Assembly (NCBI GenBank): GCA_049841135.1
Contig: JASGHK010000008.1
Location: forward strand, 186,001 to 250,000
DNA from: JACRCT01 sp049841135
Lineage (GTDB): Bacteria; Myxococcota; Myxococcia; Myxococcales; UBA5297
Direction of reading: 5' to 3'
Length of the DNA stretch: 64,000 nt
The translations under genes were made by a program, and so were the position numbers. This document shows positions 27,285 to 38,021 of this stretch, piece after piece (position 1 is the stretch's first letter; the number at the start of each line of letters is the position of its first letter). A model generated the notes under the pieces. That model had not been told where the DNA came from and made no database searches. It saw nothing but the letters and a program-made list of their open reading frames with translations.

Positions 27285-30254
27285 ATGCGCGCCTCGCACT
27301 GCTCCCTTGCCGCCTTCGCCACGGTCCTCCTGCTGGCCGGCGCCGCCCGCGCCGCCGAGGTCGACGCCTTCGGATTGGGCGACGGGAGCTGGGACGGGAC
27401 GAGCCTCAATGGCGTCATCAACCGCGTCGCCGTCGTCACCGACAACATCACTGCAGGCACCAAGGCGCCCTTCGGCACCGCCGACGGCGCCGGCCCCGAC
27501 AACTTCGCGGCCAACGACCTCGTCCTCCTGTGGCAGCCCACCGGCCTGTCCGCCGAGCCTCCGGTGAATCAGGCCACCACGCCGCTCGGCAGCGAGCGCG
27601 TCGGCCGCTGGGAGATCGCCCGGGTGGCGACCTTCAGCGGCAACAACATCACGCTGACCGCGGCGACGACCTACAGCTACACCGCCAACCGCGCGCAGGT
27701 CGTCCGCCTGCCCCAGTACGCCAACGTCAACGTCGCCGGCAGCAGCACGGTCAGCGCCACTCCCTGGAACGGCAAGCGCGGCGGCATCGTGGCGTTCCTC
27801 GCGACGGGCACGGTCACCGTCGCCGGGTCCATCTCCGCCGACGGCGCGGGCTTCCGTGGCGGTGCGGTGTGGGACAACGACCTCAACTCCGGGTGCAACA
27901 ACGACTTCGGAAGCCGCGAGGACGGCTATGCCCAGAAGGGCGAGGGCGTCTACTGGGAGCTGTATCGCGCCAACGCGGGGGCCACCGACCACATGCAGGG
28001 CCGCAGCTCCATGGCCAACGCGGGCGGCGGCGGCGACTGCCACAACTCCGGTGGCGGCGGCGGCGGACACGCGACGCGCGGGGGCCAAGGCGGCAACTCT
28101 TGGGACAACGACCGCTCAGTGGGCGGGGCGGGCGGCGGCGCCCTCGACGACGTTCCGCCCGACCGGCTGGTCTTCGGCGGCGGCGGCGGCGCCGGCGAGG
28201 AGAACGACAACCACGGCACGGGCGGCGGTGCGGGCGGCGGCGTGGTCTTCATCCGCGCCAAGTCCCTGGCCGGCGCGGGCAGCGTCAACGCCAACGGGCA
28301 GACCGCCTCCAACACCAGCGGCGGTGGTGACGATGGCGCGGGCGGCGGCGGCGCAGGCGGAACGATTGTCGTTCGGCTGACCGAGACTGCGTCCTGCGGG
28401 GGCCTTTACGCCCGGGGTGGCAACGGCGGCAACGCCGCGGGCGGCTGCGGCAGCGGCGGCGGCGGCGCAGGCGGGCGCGTGTACCTGCAGGCCACCTCCA
28501 TCGCTGCGTGCGCCACCACCGTCACTCCCGGCTCGGGCGGCACCGGCGGCAAGGCCGGCTCGACCGGCACGGCGGGGACCCCCGAGCCGCCTCCGCCCGG
28601 CGGCTACTGCTGGGCCGGCAGCACGGTCTGCGCCGCCCCGACCCCCAACTGCGACACCAACCTGGGCAGCTGTGCGGAGTGCGCGAGCAACGCTCAGTGC
28701 GCCTCGGTTTCGGGCAAGCCCATCTGCGACGCGGTGACCCGCACCTGCCGCGCCTGCACGGAAGCCGACTGCGACGGGACGTGGCGCTGCAACACGAACA
28801 GCGGCGGCTGCGTCGAGTGCCTGAGCAACGACGACTGCTCCAACCCGAGGCCCACCTGCTCGCCGACGTTGAGTTGTGTCGCCTGCACCAACAACGGCGA
28901 CTGCACCATCGGCGCCAACCTCATTTGCCAGACCGCTCCCCCCTTCAACGGCAGCTGTACGGAGTGCGCGTTCGACGACGTCAACTACTGCGACTCGACC
29001 GAGCCGGCCTGCAACCTGACCCTCGGCACCTGCTCGACCTGCACCGGCGACCTGGGCGCGACCGGCGCCGTCGCCCCTTGCGCGACCACCGCCAAGCCCG
29101 CCTGCGGCAGCGACGCGCTGTGCTACCCATGCACGCCCGCGACGGCGGCGACGTGGTGCACCAACCCCGCCACCCCGGCCTGCAGCACCTCGGACAAGAC
29201 CTGTACCGCCTGTGACGCGGACAACAGCACGACCGGCGCGATCGCGCCTTGCCCGGCCACGACCGCTCCGGTCTGCACCTCCGGCCGGTGCTACCAGTGC
29301 TCGGCCGCCAAGCGTGCTCTGTGCGCCCTCGACAAGGCGTGCAGCACCAGCGGCACCTGCGGCGACTGCACCGCCGACTACGGCAACGCCTCGGCTACGG
29401 CCCCCTGCCCCACCGACGCGCTGGCTTGGTGCGTCAGCGGCACCTGCCACGAGTGCACCTCGGGCCACCTGTCCCGCTGCGACACGTCCAAGCCCGCCTG
29501 CAGCTCGAGCGGCCTCTGCGCGAAGTGCGACTCGGACTTCGGCGACACCACCCATGACGCGCCCTGCCCGTACGTCTCCCTCCCCGCCTGCGAGAGCAAC
29601 GGCCAGTGCCTGGAGTGCAACGCGGACAACCGCTCCTTCTGCACCCCCGACGAGCCCGTCTGCCTCGCCAACGCCACCTGCGGCTGCGACACCGACGCCG
29701 ACTGCCGCTCGCTGGGCAACAACCTGCGACTGTGCGACGCGACGACCCACACCTGCTTCAACGGCTGCCGCGGCGGCGCAGACGACCTCTGCCCCGCCGG
29801 CCAGCACTGCAGCTCCACCGACACCACGCCAGGTAACTGCCTGATCGATCCCGGCGCCGACGCCGGCCTGCCGGACGCCGGTCCGCCGGATGCGGGCCAG
29901 CCGGACGCGGGTCCAGCGGACGGCGGTCTGGCCGATACGGGCACGAACGAAGACGCCGGCGCTGCCGACACCGGCATCGTCGAGCCGCGGGATGCTGCCC
30001 TCCGTCCCGACGCGACCGTCGAGGAGGACGCCTCGGCTCTTCCGGACGCTGCGCTCGCCGAAGACTCGGGGGTCGTGGCTCCTCCGGACGCCGCGGTGGC
30101 CGACGACGGTGGAGCGCTCATCCGTAAGGACGCAGGCTCGGGGCCGGCGGTCTTCGATCTCGGCGGCTGCGGGTGCGCCAGCACCTCCGGGGCATCGATG
30201 GCGCCGTGGGCGCTGCTGGGCCTGGTGATGCTGGCGGCCCGACGCAGGAGCTGA
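27285..30254 (+). CDS. Large Gly- and Cys-rich surface protein with MYXO-CTERM tail
   Basis: A 989-residue exported protein. It has a signal peptide (LAAFATVLLLAGAARA), then a beta-rich domain that includes a Gly-rich region (about 245-430, with GGGGG runs). Many Cys-rich modules follow (TCSTCTGDLG, ECLSNDDCSN and similar, about 440-860), then an Asp/Ala/Pro-rich stretch (DAGPPDAGQPDAG). The last 35 residues are a MYXO-CTERM sorting signal: GGCGCAS, a hydrophobic helix (SMAPWALLGLVMLAA) and RRRS. That signal is recognised by myxosortase, so the protein should be anchored to the cell surface. The ATG has GGAGG six bases before it. Confidence 0.85.
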   Translation: MRASHCSLAAFATVLLLAGAARAAEVDAFGLGDGSWDGTSLNGVINRVAVVTDNITAGTKAPFGTADGAGPDNFAANDLVLLWQPTGLSAEPPVNQATTPLGSERVGRWEIARVATFSGNNITLTAATTYSYTANRAQVVRLPQYANVNVAGSSTVSATPWNGKRGGIVAFLATGTVTVAGSISADGAGFRGGAVWDNDLNSGCNNDFGSREDGYAQKGEGVYWELYRANAGATDHMQGRSSMANAGGGGDCHNSGGGGGGHATRGGQGGNSWDNDRSVGGAGGGALDDVPPDRLVFGGGGGAGEENDNHGTGGGAGGGVVFIRAKSLAGAGSVNANGQTASNTSGGGDDGAGGGGAGGTIVVRLTETASCGGLYARGGNGGNAAGGCGSGGGGAGGRVYLQATSIAACATTVTPGSGGTGGKAGSTGTAGTPEPPPPGGYCWAGSTVCAAPTPNCDTNLGSCAECASNAQCASVSGKPICDAVTRTCRACTEADCDGTWRCNTNSGGCVECLSNDDCSNPRPTCSPTLSCVACTNNGDCTIGANLICQTAPPFNGSCTECAFDDVNYCDSTEPACNLTLGTCSTCTGDLGATGAVAPCATTAKPACGSDALCYPCTPATAATWCTNPATPACSTSDKTCTACDADNSTTGAIAPCPATTAPVCTSGRCYQCSAAKRALCALDKACSTSGTCGDCTADYGNASATAPCPTDALAWCVSGTCHECTSGHLSRCDTSKPACSSSGLCAKCDSDFGDTTHDAPCPYVSLPACESNGQCLECNADNRSFCTPDEPVCLANATCGCDTDADCRSLGNNLRLCDATTHTCFNGCRGGADDLCPAGQHCSSTDTTPGNCLIDPGADAGLPDAGPPDAGQPDAGPADGGLADTGTNEDAGAADTGIVEPRDAALRPDATVEEDASALPDAALAEDSGVVAPPDAAVADDGGALIRKDAGSGPAVFDLGGCGCASTSGASMAPWALLGLVMLAARRRS

Positions 30255-30269
30255 CGGGCGACGGCCCTT

Positions 30270-30293
30270 CCCCCTCCCAACTGCGGGAGGGGG
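30270..30293 (+). terminator. Hairpin terminator after the MYXO-CTERM gene
   Basis: CCCCCTCCC and GGGAGGGGG pair perfectly over nine bases with an AACTGC loop, 16 bases after the stop codon at 30254. DedA converges from the other side, ending at 30432. There is no T-run, as is common in GC-rich bacteria. Confidence 0.65.
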
Positions 30294-30431
30294 CTCGTCC
30301 CCTGCCTTCCTCACCCTGGTCGGAGCGCTTCGCGCCACTGCCCGCGTGCTCGATGCACGCGGTTCGCCGGCGACGGCGATCATCACCGCGCCGCCGACCG
30401 CTCGAGCCGATCAGCTCCTCGCGCCGAGCAA

Positions 30432-31127
30432 CTACGCCGACGTGGCGCCGGACCCGTTGGGCCCCTCGCGCTTGCTGCGCGCGCGCTCGCGCAAGAACTC
30501 GACGACCGCCGGCAGGACGGAGATGAGCACGATGGCGATGATCACCACCGAGAAGTTCTTCTGCACCCAGGGCAGGTTCCCGAAGAACCAACCGGCGGCG
30601 ATGCAGATGCCCACCCAGGCGACGCCGCCGATGGCGTTGTAGCTGATGAAGCGCCAGTAGCTCATCTCGCCGATGCCGGCGACGAAGGGGGCGAAGGTGC
30701 GGATGATGGGGATGAAGCGGGCGATGATGATCGTCTTGCCGCCGTGCCGCTCGTAGAAGGTGTGCGTCTTGTCCAGGTGCTTCTTGTTGATGAACTTGCC
30801 GAAGACCGCGGGGCCCATCTTCCGGCCGACCCAGTAGTTGACGGTATCGCCCAGGAACGCGGCCACCGTGATGAGCGCGAAGAGCGCCAGCGCGGAGACC
30901 CCGGGGCTGATCGCGCCGTCGAGGGTGAACGAGCCCTTGGCGGCGAAGGCGCCGGTGGCGAAGAGCAGCGAGTCGCCGGGCAGGATGGGCATCACCACCA
31001 GGCCGGTCTCGCAGAAGATGACCAGGAACAGAACGAGGTAGGTCCAGCCCCCGAACATCTGGAGGGCCTGGTCCAAGTACTTGTCCAGGTGCAGGAAGAT
31101 GTCGATGAAGGTCTTGATGAGTTCCAT
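30432..31127 (-). CDS. DedA-family membrane protein
   Basis: A 231-residue polytopic inner-membrane protein of the DedA/SNARE-associated family. Members act as lipid scramblases or flippases that recycle undecaprenyl phosphate or phospholipids. Family marks include ETGLVVMPILPGDSLLFATG, the GDTVNYWVGRKMGP loop with conserved acidic and Arg residues, and RFIPIIRTFAPFVAGIG. Several hydrophobic helices follow and a charged Ser/Arg tail ends the protein. The ATG at 31127 has AAGGA upstream. It is separated by a terminator from the PFOR gene, so it is probably its own transcript. Confidence 0.92.
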   Translation of the reverse strand: MELIKTFIDIFLHLDKYLDQALQMFGGWTYLVLFLVIFCETGLVVMPILPGDSLLFATGAFAAKGSFTLDGAISPGVSALALFALITVAAFLGDTVNYWVGRKMGPAVFGKFINKKHLDKTHTFYERHGGKTIIIARFIPIIRTFAPFVAGIGEMSYWRFISYNAIGGVAWVGICIAAGWFFGNLPWVQKNFSVVIIAIVLISVLPAVVEFLRERARSKREGPNGSGATSA

Positions 31128-31298
31128 GGAGTCCTTGAGCGCTTCGTTCGGCGTCTTGCCGAAGTAGTCGGTGGTCGGCCGGCTGCTTTGAAGGGCCCTC
31201 TTCTACCGGAAGGATGGAGCCCGGTACAGGAACAAGCCTTGGCCCGAGGCCGGACCCTCCCAACAAATCGGGCGCCGCCTCGATTCCCGGACGAGCAA

Positions 31299-31330
31299 GG
31301 GCCCGGACCGCGCGGTGGCGGTCCGGGCCC
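31299..31330 (-). terminator. Perfect 13-bp hairpin after the PFOR gene
   Basis: GGGCCCGGACCGC and GCGGTCCGGGCCC pair perfectly around a GCGGTG loop. It lies 37 bases past the PFOR stop at 31368, on the PFOR/DedA strand. A few tandem AGCCTGCAGCCTAGAGCCT-like repeats lie between them. There is no T-run on either side, so it may act as a Rho-independent stop by stem strength or as an mRNA end stabiliser. Confidence 0.75.
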
Positions 31331-31367
31331 CTAAAGCCTGCAGCCTAGAGCCTACAGCCTGCTTCTC

Positions 31368-34300
31368 TCAGCCTTCCTTCTTCACCGGGGCGTAGGAGAG
31401 CTTGCTCAACTGCTCGAGGTACTGCCACTTGGCGGCGGTGTGCTCGCTGGCCATGCGCAGCAGCTCCTTGGCGGCGTCCGGCTTGCTCTTGGTCAGCATC
31501 TTGTAGCGGGTCTCCGCGTACAGGTACTCCTCCATGCTGATCTTCGGGGGCTTGCTGTCCAGGCGCAGCGGGTTCTCGCCCTTGGCGGCCAGCGCGGGGT
31601 TGAAGCGGTACAGCGGCCAGTGGCCGGAGTCGACGGCGCGCTTCTGGTTGTCCATGCCCATCTTCATGTCGATGCCGTGGGCGATGCAGTGCGAGTACGC
31701 CAGGATGATGGACGGGCCGTCGTAGGCCTCGGCCTCCATGAACGCGCGGACCGTCTGCAGGTCGTTGGAGCCCATGGCGACGGTGGCCACGTAGATGTGG
31801 CCGTAGCTCATGGCGATGAGGCCGAAGTCCTTCTTGTGCATGGGCTTGCCGCCGGCGGCGAACTTGGCGACCGCGCCCATGGGGGTGGACTTGGACATCT
31901 GGCCACCGGTGTTCGAGTACACCTCGGTGTCGAGCACCAGCACGTTGACGTTGCGGTTCTGGGCCAGGACGTGGTCCAGGCCGCCGTAGCCGATGTCGTA
32001 GGCCCAGCCGTCGCCGCCGAGGATCCAGACCGACTTCTTGACGAGGTAGTCGGCGATGGGCAGCAGGCGCTTGCTGGCGAGGTCGCCGGCGCCGGCGAGG
32101 AGCTTCTTGACCTCGGCCACGCGCGCGCGCTGCTCGAAGATTTCCTTCTCGGTGATCTGCTTGGCGCTGCGGATGGCGTCGACCAGCTGCTCCTTGCCCT
32201 TGAGCGCCTCGCTCTGGGTCGAGAGCTCACGGGCGAACTCCTGGAACTTGTCGACGGTCAGGCGGAAGCCGTAGCCGAACTCCGCGTTGTCCTCGAACAG
32301 CGAGTTGGACCAGGACGGCCCGCGCCCGTCCTTGTTCTGGGCGTAGGGCGTGGTGGGCAGGTTGCCGCCGTAGATGGACGAGCAGCCGGTGGCGTTGGAG
32401 ATGAGCGCCCGGTCGCCGAAGAGCTGGGTGAGCAGCTTGACGTAGGGGGTCTCGCCGCAGCCGCCGCAGGCGCCCGAGAACTCGAACAGGGGCTGGAGCA
32501 GCTGGCTGCCCTTGACGGTGTCCTGCTTGGCCACGGTCCGGTCGGCGTCGGGCAGCGCCAGGAAGTACTCGGCGTTGGCCCGCTCCGACACGCGCAGCGG
32601 CAGCTGGTCGGTCATCATCAGCGCGCGGCGGTTCGGGTCCTTCTTGTCCTTGCCCGGGCAGGTGTAGGTGCAGGCCTCGCAGCCGGTGCAGTCCTCCACG
32701 AACACCTGGACGGTGAACTTGGAGCCGGCGAACGCCTTGTCCTTGTAGTCGACCGACTTGAAGGTGGCGGGGGCATCCTTGAGCGCCTCGGCCGGGTAGG
32801 CCTTGGTGCGGATGGCGGCGTGCGGGCAGACGAGCGAGCACTTGCCGCACTGGATGCACAGGGAGTTGTCCCAGGTGGGCACGGTGAGCGCGATGTTGCG
32901 CTTCTCCCAGCGCGCGGTGGACAGCGGGAAGGTGCCGTCGACCGGGAAGGCGGAGACGGGCAGGCCGTCGCCCAGGCCGGCGACCATGGGGCCGATGACG
33001 TCCTTGATGAAGGCCGGGGCCTTGGGGGAGACGGGCGGCGGCATGGTGAAGGTGCTGGTGGCGGCGTCGCCCACCTTCACCTCGAACATGTGCGCCAAGG
33101 TCTCGTCGACCGCCTTGCAGTTCTGCTCGACGATCTTCTCGCCGCGCTTGCCGTAGGTCTTCTTGATGGCCTTCTTGATGTGCTCGATGGCCTCCTCGCG
33201 CGGCAGGATCTCTGCTGATGGCGAAGAAGCAGGTCTGCATGATGGTGTTGATGCGCCCGCCCATGCCGGTGGCCTTGGCCACGCTGACGGCGTCCACCAC
33301 GTAGAGCTTGATCTGCTTGTCGATGATGTGCTGCTGCACGTGCTTGGGCAGCTTCGACCAGACCTCGTCCTTGCCGTAGGAGCTGTTGAGCAGGAACGTG
33401 GCGCCCGGCAGCGCGTAGGACAGCATGTCGAACTTCTCGAGGAACACGAACTGGTGGCAGGCCACGAAGTTGGCCTTGGTCACCAGGTAGCTCGAGCGGA
33501 TGGGCTTCTTGCCGAAGCGCAGGTGGCTGACCGTCATCGACCCGGCCTTCTTGGAGTCGTAGACGAAGTAGCCCTGCGCCCAGTTGTCGGTGTCCTCGCC
33601 GATGATCTTGATGGAGTTCTTGTTGGCGCCGACGGTGCCGTCCGAGCCCAGGCCGTAGAACAGGCCGCGGAAGGTGGTGGGCTCCTCGGTGTCGAAGTGC
33701 GTGTCGACGTCGAGCGAGGAGTGCGTCACGTCCTCGACGATGCCGACCACGAAGTGGTTCTTCGGCTTGGCCTGCTTGAGGTTGTCGAAGACCGCCTTGA
33801 TCTGCGCCGGGGTGAACTCCTTGCTGCCCAGGCCGTAGCGGCCGGCGAGGATGCGCGGCATGGCCTTGAAGGGCGCGGTGCCCTCGGCCAGCGCCTCGGC
33901 GATGGCGGTGACCACGTCGTTGTAGAGCGGGTCGCCGGTGGCGCCCGACTCCTTGGTGCGGTCGAGGACGGCGATGGACTTGACGGTGGCCGGCAGCGTC
34001 TTGACGAACGCCGAGATGTCGAACGGCCGGTACAGGCGGACCTTCAGCAGGCCCAGCTTCTCGCCCTTGGCGTTGAGGAACTCCACCGCCTCGTGCGCCA
34101 CCTCGGCGCCCGAGCCCATCATCACCAGCACGCGCTCGGCGTCGGGGGCGCCGACGTAGTCGAACAGGTGGTACTGGCGGCCGGTGAGCTTGGCGAACTT
34201 GTCCATCTGCTTCTGCACGATGCCCGGGCACTTCGTGTAGAAGACGTTCGCGGTCTCGCGGCCCTGGAAGTAGACGTCCGGGTTCTGCGCGGTGCCGCGG

Positions 34301-34956
34301 ATGACCGGGTGGTCGGGCGAGAGCGCGCGCTCACGGTGGGCGCGGACCAGGTCCTCGTCGATCATGTGGCGCATGTCGTCGAAGGAGAGCTCTTCGATCT
34401 TCTGGACCTCGTGCGAGGTGCGGAAGCCGTCGAAGAAGTGCAGGAACGGCAGGCGCGCCTCGAGGGTGGCGGCGTGGCAGATCATCGCCATGTCCATGAC
34501 TTCCTGGACGCTGCCGGAGGCGAGGAGCGCCCAGCCGGTCTGCCGCGTGGCCATCACGTCGGAGTGGTCGCCGAAGATGGAGAGCGCGTGGTAGGCCAGC
34601 GCGCGGGCGGAGACGTGGAAGACCGTCGAGGTGAGCTCGCCGGCGATCTTGTACATGTTGGGGATCATCAGCAGCAGGCCCTGCGACGCGGTGAACGTCG
34701 TGGACAGGGCGCCCGCCTGCAGCGCGCCGTGGACCGCGCCGGAGGCGCCGCCCTCGGACTGCATCTCGATGACGTGGGGGATGGTCCCGAAGATGTTCTT
34801 CTCGTTCGCCGCCGACTTCTCGTCGGAGATCTCGCCCATCACCGAGGACGGGGTGATGGGGTAGATGGCGATGACCTCGCTGACGGCGTGGGCCACGTGG
34901 GCGGCGGCGGTGTTGCCGTCAATGGTGACGAGGTTCGGCTTGCGGTTACTGGTCAT
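31368..34956 (-). CDS. nifJ: Pyruvate:ferredoxin (flavodoxin) oxidoreductase (one frameshift)
   Basis: Oxidises pyruvate to acetyl-CoA and CO2 with low-potential electron carriers, a mark of anaerobic or flexible metabolism. All domains of the single-chain enzyme are present in about 1,195 residues. They are the N-terminal domain I (TIDGNTAAAHVAHAVSE), domains II and VI, two [4Fe-4S] ferredoxin motifs (CIQCGKCSLVCPH, CTGCEACTYTCPG), and the TPP domain with GACGGCGETPYVKLL and GCSSIYGGNLPTTPYA. A +1 insertion near 33213 splits it between AIS and EILPREEAIEH. The start ATG has GGAGG seven bases upstream. The DHOD-like gene lies 156 bases upstream on the same strand, and the two are often neighbours. 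Confidence 0.94.
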
Positions 34957-35112
34957 TTACTGCCTCCGATGAAGGTTCTTCTGAAGCGACGCTTCCGGGC
35001 CTGGGGACGCCCGGTCGATGCGGTGTTTGTTGTGGGGGGAAGAAGGGCGAAAAGGGGCGTCGGTCCGGAGGGGAAGGAAGCGCCGGACCGAGGCCCCGTC
35101 GAAGTCTCTCTC

Positions 35113-36106
35113 TCAGTCGAAGCCGACGAGCATCTTGATGTACTGGCTGCGCTCGAAGGCCTGGGCCTCGGGGTTCTGCTTCTGGGACATCAGGCCGCGG
35201 ATCTCGTCGATGGAGCCGTACTCCTTGGCGCGCATCCAGGCCTCCATCTCCGCCAGCATGTGGGCCAGGTGCTGCTCCTTGTTCTTGAACAGGGCCGAGC
35301 AGACCATCGCCACCCGGGCGCCCGCGAGGATCATCTTGATGGCCGTCTGGCCGTCGTGGATGCCGCCGGTGGCCGCCAGCTCGACGTTGCCGACGCGGCC
35401 GTTGAGCAGGCCGATCCACCGCAGCGCCAGGAGCGAGTCGTCCGGCTGCGACAGGTGCAGGCGGCTGACGGTCTTCATGGCGAAGATGTCGATGTTGGGC
35501 TGGTAGAAGCGGTTGAAGAGCACCGCCGCGTTGGCGCCGCGCTTGCCGAGCTCGTTGACGAAGTGGGGCAGCGAGGTGAAGGACGGGCTGAGCTTGATGG
35601 CCAGCGGGATCTTCACCGCGGCGCGGACCTCGGCCACCGTGTCCAGGTACTCCTTCTCCAGCTGGGCGCCGCTCTTGGCGGGGTCGACGGGCAGCGTGTA
35701 GAGGTTGAGCTCGAGCGCGTCGGCGCCGGCCTCGGCGATCTTCTTGGCGTACTTGCCCCACTTGCCGCCGTGCGCGCAGTTGAGCGAGGCGATGACCGGG
35801 ATGTTGACCGCGCGCTTGGAGTCCTCGACCAGCTTGAGGTACTCGCCGGGGCCGACCTGGAAGTCGATGTCGGCGAACATCCGGGTGGCCTCGGCGCTGA
35901 CGGCCTCCATGGAGCTTCAGGTCCTGGTTGAGCCTGGCGGCTTCGGCTTCGATCTGCTCCTCGAACACGGACTTGAGGACCACCGCGCCGGCGCCGGCCT
36001 CCTGGAGCTTCTGGAGCTTCTCGGGCGAGTCGCACAGCGAGGAGCTGGAGACGACGAGCGGGTTGCGCAGCTTGAGGCCGAGGTAGGTGGTGGAGAGGCT
36101 GGTCAT
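35113..36106 (-). CDS. Dihydroorotate-dehydrogenase-like protein (one frameshift)
   Basis: About 330 residues of a TIM-barrel FMN oxidoreductase of the DHOD-like subgroup, found beside PFOR genes in various anaerobes. It is probably not a pyrimidine-biosynthesis enzyme. Visible features are LGLKLRNPLVVSSSSLC at the N-terminus, VIASLNCAHGGKWGKYAKK, LELNLYTLP, KLSPSFTSLPHFV and a C-terminal ATGGIHDGQTAIKMILAGA flavin-phosphate loop. A +1 insertion near 35911 separates DLKL from MEAVSAEAT. The ATG at 36106 has AGGGGA eight bases upstream. The 156-base gap to the PFOR start suggests they share regulation or a transcript. Confidence 0.85.
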
Positions 36107-36421
36107 CGCGATGTTCCCCTTTTTGGCATTGCGTGATCGGCGACGTGGCGGGCGCAAGCTACCGCTTGGACCGGCGTCCGCCAAGCGTTTCCCAAGGCTC
36201 CTCGAGGGTGTCCTGAAGGGCCCTGGGGCAGCCCTCGTCGAGCCCCTCCGCAACCACGCGTGCCGATTGAAGATTCCCGTCGGACGGACCGCTCGCCCCG
36301 ACGGAGCGAACCGCCTGCCCGAAAGGGGCGGGTTGGGGCTTCGGGCTGCAGGCTTCGGGCTTCGGGCTTCGGGTCGGGTGAGGGTCAAGCCACCTGAGGT
36401 CCGAAGGCCGAAGCCCGCGGG
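36107..36421. other. 315-bp gap with a hairpin and CTTCGGG repeats
   Basis: No gene is visible. The DHOD-like promoter probably lies at its left end. A hairpin with a GAAA loop (CCGCCTGCCC GAAA GGGGCGGG) is at 36311-36332. A tandem CTTCGGG-type repeat follows at about 36334-36385, just past the end of the HEAT-like gene. Confidence 0.4.
36334..36385. repeat. Tandem GGGCTTC repeat
   Basis: About four copies of a GGGCTTCG-type unit (GGGCTTCGGGCTGCAGGCTTCGGGCTTCGGG) close to the 3' end of the HEAT-like gene. Nearly the same repeat occurs at 56162-56205 and, inverted, at 56259-56299. Such a short shared repeat at gene ends suggests an interspersed element. Confidence 0.6.
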
Positions 36422-37328
36422 CTATGGGTCGTTCGAGGCGGACGGACCGACCTGCCGGCCGGGCCCCGACAGCCGGGATTGCAGCCAGGCGCGAAGGTCG
36501 GGGTCGTTCTCGATCTGGGCCAGGTGCCGGGGCTCGACCTCGCTCCCGCGGCGCACCAGGGCCGCCACGGCGAAGGCCTTCAGGCGCAGGTCCGGGTCGC
36601 TCAAGGCCCGGTGGAGCGCGGCGTCGACCCGCTCGCCCACGAGCCACCCCATCAGGTCCAGCAGCGCGGTCCACCCGCTGCGCTCCTGCAGGTACTCGGC
36701 CTGGCGCTCCCAGCCCGAAGGCTCGGCGACGCGCAGCCGCTCGACCGCCGCCCGACGGGCCTCCTCGGCGGCGAGCACCCGCTCGACCTCACCCGACAGG
36801 CGCTCCAAGGAGAGCTCACCCTCGGCGCACAGCGCGCTGGCGGCGTCGCAGACCTCGGCCACCAGGGCGGGGTGCGCGACCAGGCCCAGCGCCGCGGGGA
36901 AGACCACGTCCAGGTGCCGCGGGTCGTCGAGCAGCGCGTCCAGGCCGACGGCAGGCAGCCTCGGCGCCGTGGCGGCTGGCCAGCGCGAGCCAGGCCTCCG
37001 CCGAGCGCCGGTCGCCGATGCGCAGCAGCAGGCGGAGCGCGTCGACCCGGGCCTTGGGCCCGTAGCGGGCGAAGGAGTCCTCCACCACCGGCACGTAGAC
37101 CCGGCGCGGCGTGCGCGCGGCCGCCCAGAGGAGGTCGCAGGCCGTCTCCCGGCCGTCGGGACCGGGCGGCCAGGTCTCGGCCGCGGCCTGCAGCGCTCGC
37201 AGGGACTCGACGGTGTTCAGGCCCAGCCGGCTGTGGCTCATGAGGTCCGCGGCCGCGGCCGCGCGCTCGCCGGGCGCAGCGCTCCGGAGTGCCGCGAGGG
37301 CCTTGTCTAAGTCGAACCGCGCCGCCAT
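36422..37328 (-). CDS. HEAT-like repeat protein (one frameshift)
   Basis: About 301 residues of Ala/Leu/Arg-rich helical repeats, for example DSFARYGPKARVDALRLLLRIG and ALSDPDLRLKAFAVAALVRRG, consistent with HEAT or armadillo-type structure. No catalytic motif or signal peptide is visible, so it is likely a cytoplasmic scaffold. A +1 insertion near 36959 separates SRHGAE from LPAVGLDALLDD, reducing the protein to two overlapping frames. The ATG at 37328 has a GAGG site. The gene follows 37410 by 81 bases on the same strand, and both may be one transcript. Function not known. Confidence 0.68.
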
Positions 37329-37409
37329 GACCTCGCCCCTGCCCCCGACGTCCGGGAACGTTCCCGAAGGCCGGCATTGTGCTCAAAGCGCCGCCGCGCC
37401 GCCAGCCTT

Positions 37410-38021
37410 TCAGGCCCAGCGCGCCACGAACGTCGACTCGGTGGGCGTCCAGCGCTCCAGGCTCACGTTCGGGCGGCGGGCGCGCGAGAGCTCGAGCGCG
37501 ACCGTGAAGGCGACGGCCAGGCCCTGCGCTGCCTTCTCCCCGAAGAGCCGGTCGGGGTAGTCGAGCGCGACGCGGGCGGTCAGCTCCTCGGAGCCCACGA
37601 GCTTGAGCCGCGAGCCGTGGTGGATGACGCCCCAGTAGGCCGACGAGAGCGCCAGCGCGAGCGTGGGGGAGGTGAAGTTCATCACCACGCGCATGACCGG
37701 GTTGGTGAACAGCTCGCGGTTCTTGGCCGCCATCCAGCGCGCGAACCCGGGCTCGTCGAGGCCCAACAGGTCGGCCACCGCGAAGATGCCCGCCCAGGAG
37801 ACGACCTCGGGCACCCAGGCGCTGTTGGCCGGCGGGGTCAGGAAGAGCGCCTCGACCGGCGCCGGCAGGTCGGCGCCGCGCACCTTCTCGACCGGGACGC
37901 CCGCGGCGTAGCTGCGCACCAGCGTCCCCTTGGCCTTGCATTCCGGGTGGCTGTCCAGGCCCGCCGGGAGGCTCTGGAGGTGGTTGGCGAGCCATGCGAA
38001 GCGCTTGGTGTCGAAGGCCAT
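37410..38021 (-). CDS. Hypothetical protein resembling the myxobacterial DUF2378 family
   Basis: A 203-residue soluble protein. It ends in beta strands and helices reminiscent of DUF2378, a family amplified in Myxococcus, including a final FVARW strand and a VALELSRARRPNVSLERW segment. The match is from general pattern and uncertain. It has no signal peptide and no obvious catalytic residues. The ATG at 38021 faces the pseudouridine synthase start across 91 bases, so both promoters lie in that gap. Function unknown. Confidence 0.6.
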   Translation of the reverse strand: MAFDTKRFAWLANHLQSLPAGLDSHPECKAKGTLVRSYAAGVPVEKVRGADLPAPVEALFLTPPANSAWVPEVVSWAGIFAVADLLGLDEPGFARWMAAKNRELFTNPVMRVVMNFTSPTLALALSSAYWGVIHHGSRLKLVGSEELTARVALDYPDRLFGEKAAQGLAVAFTVALELSRARRPNVSLERWTPTESTFVARWA

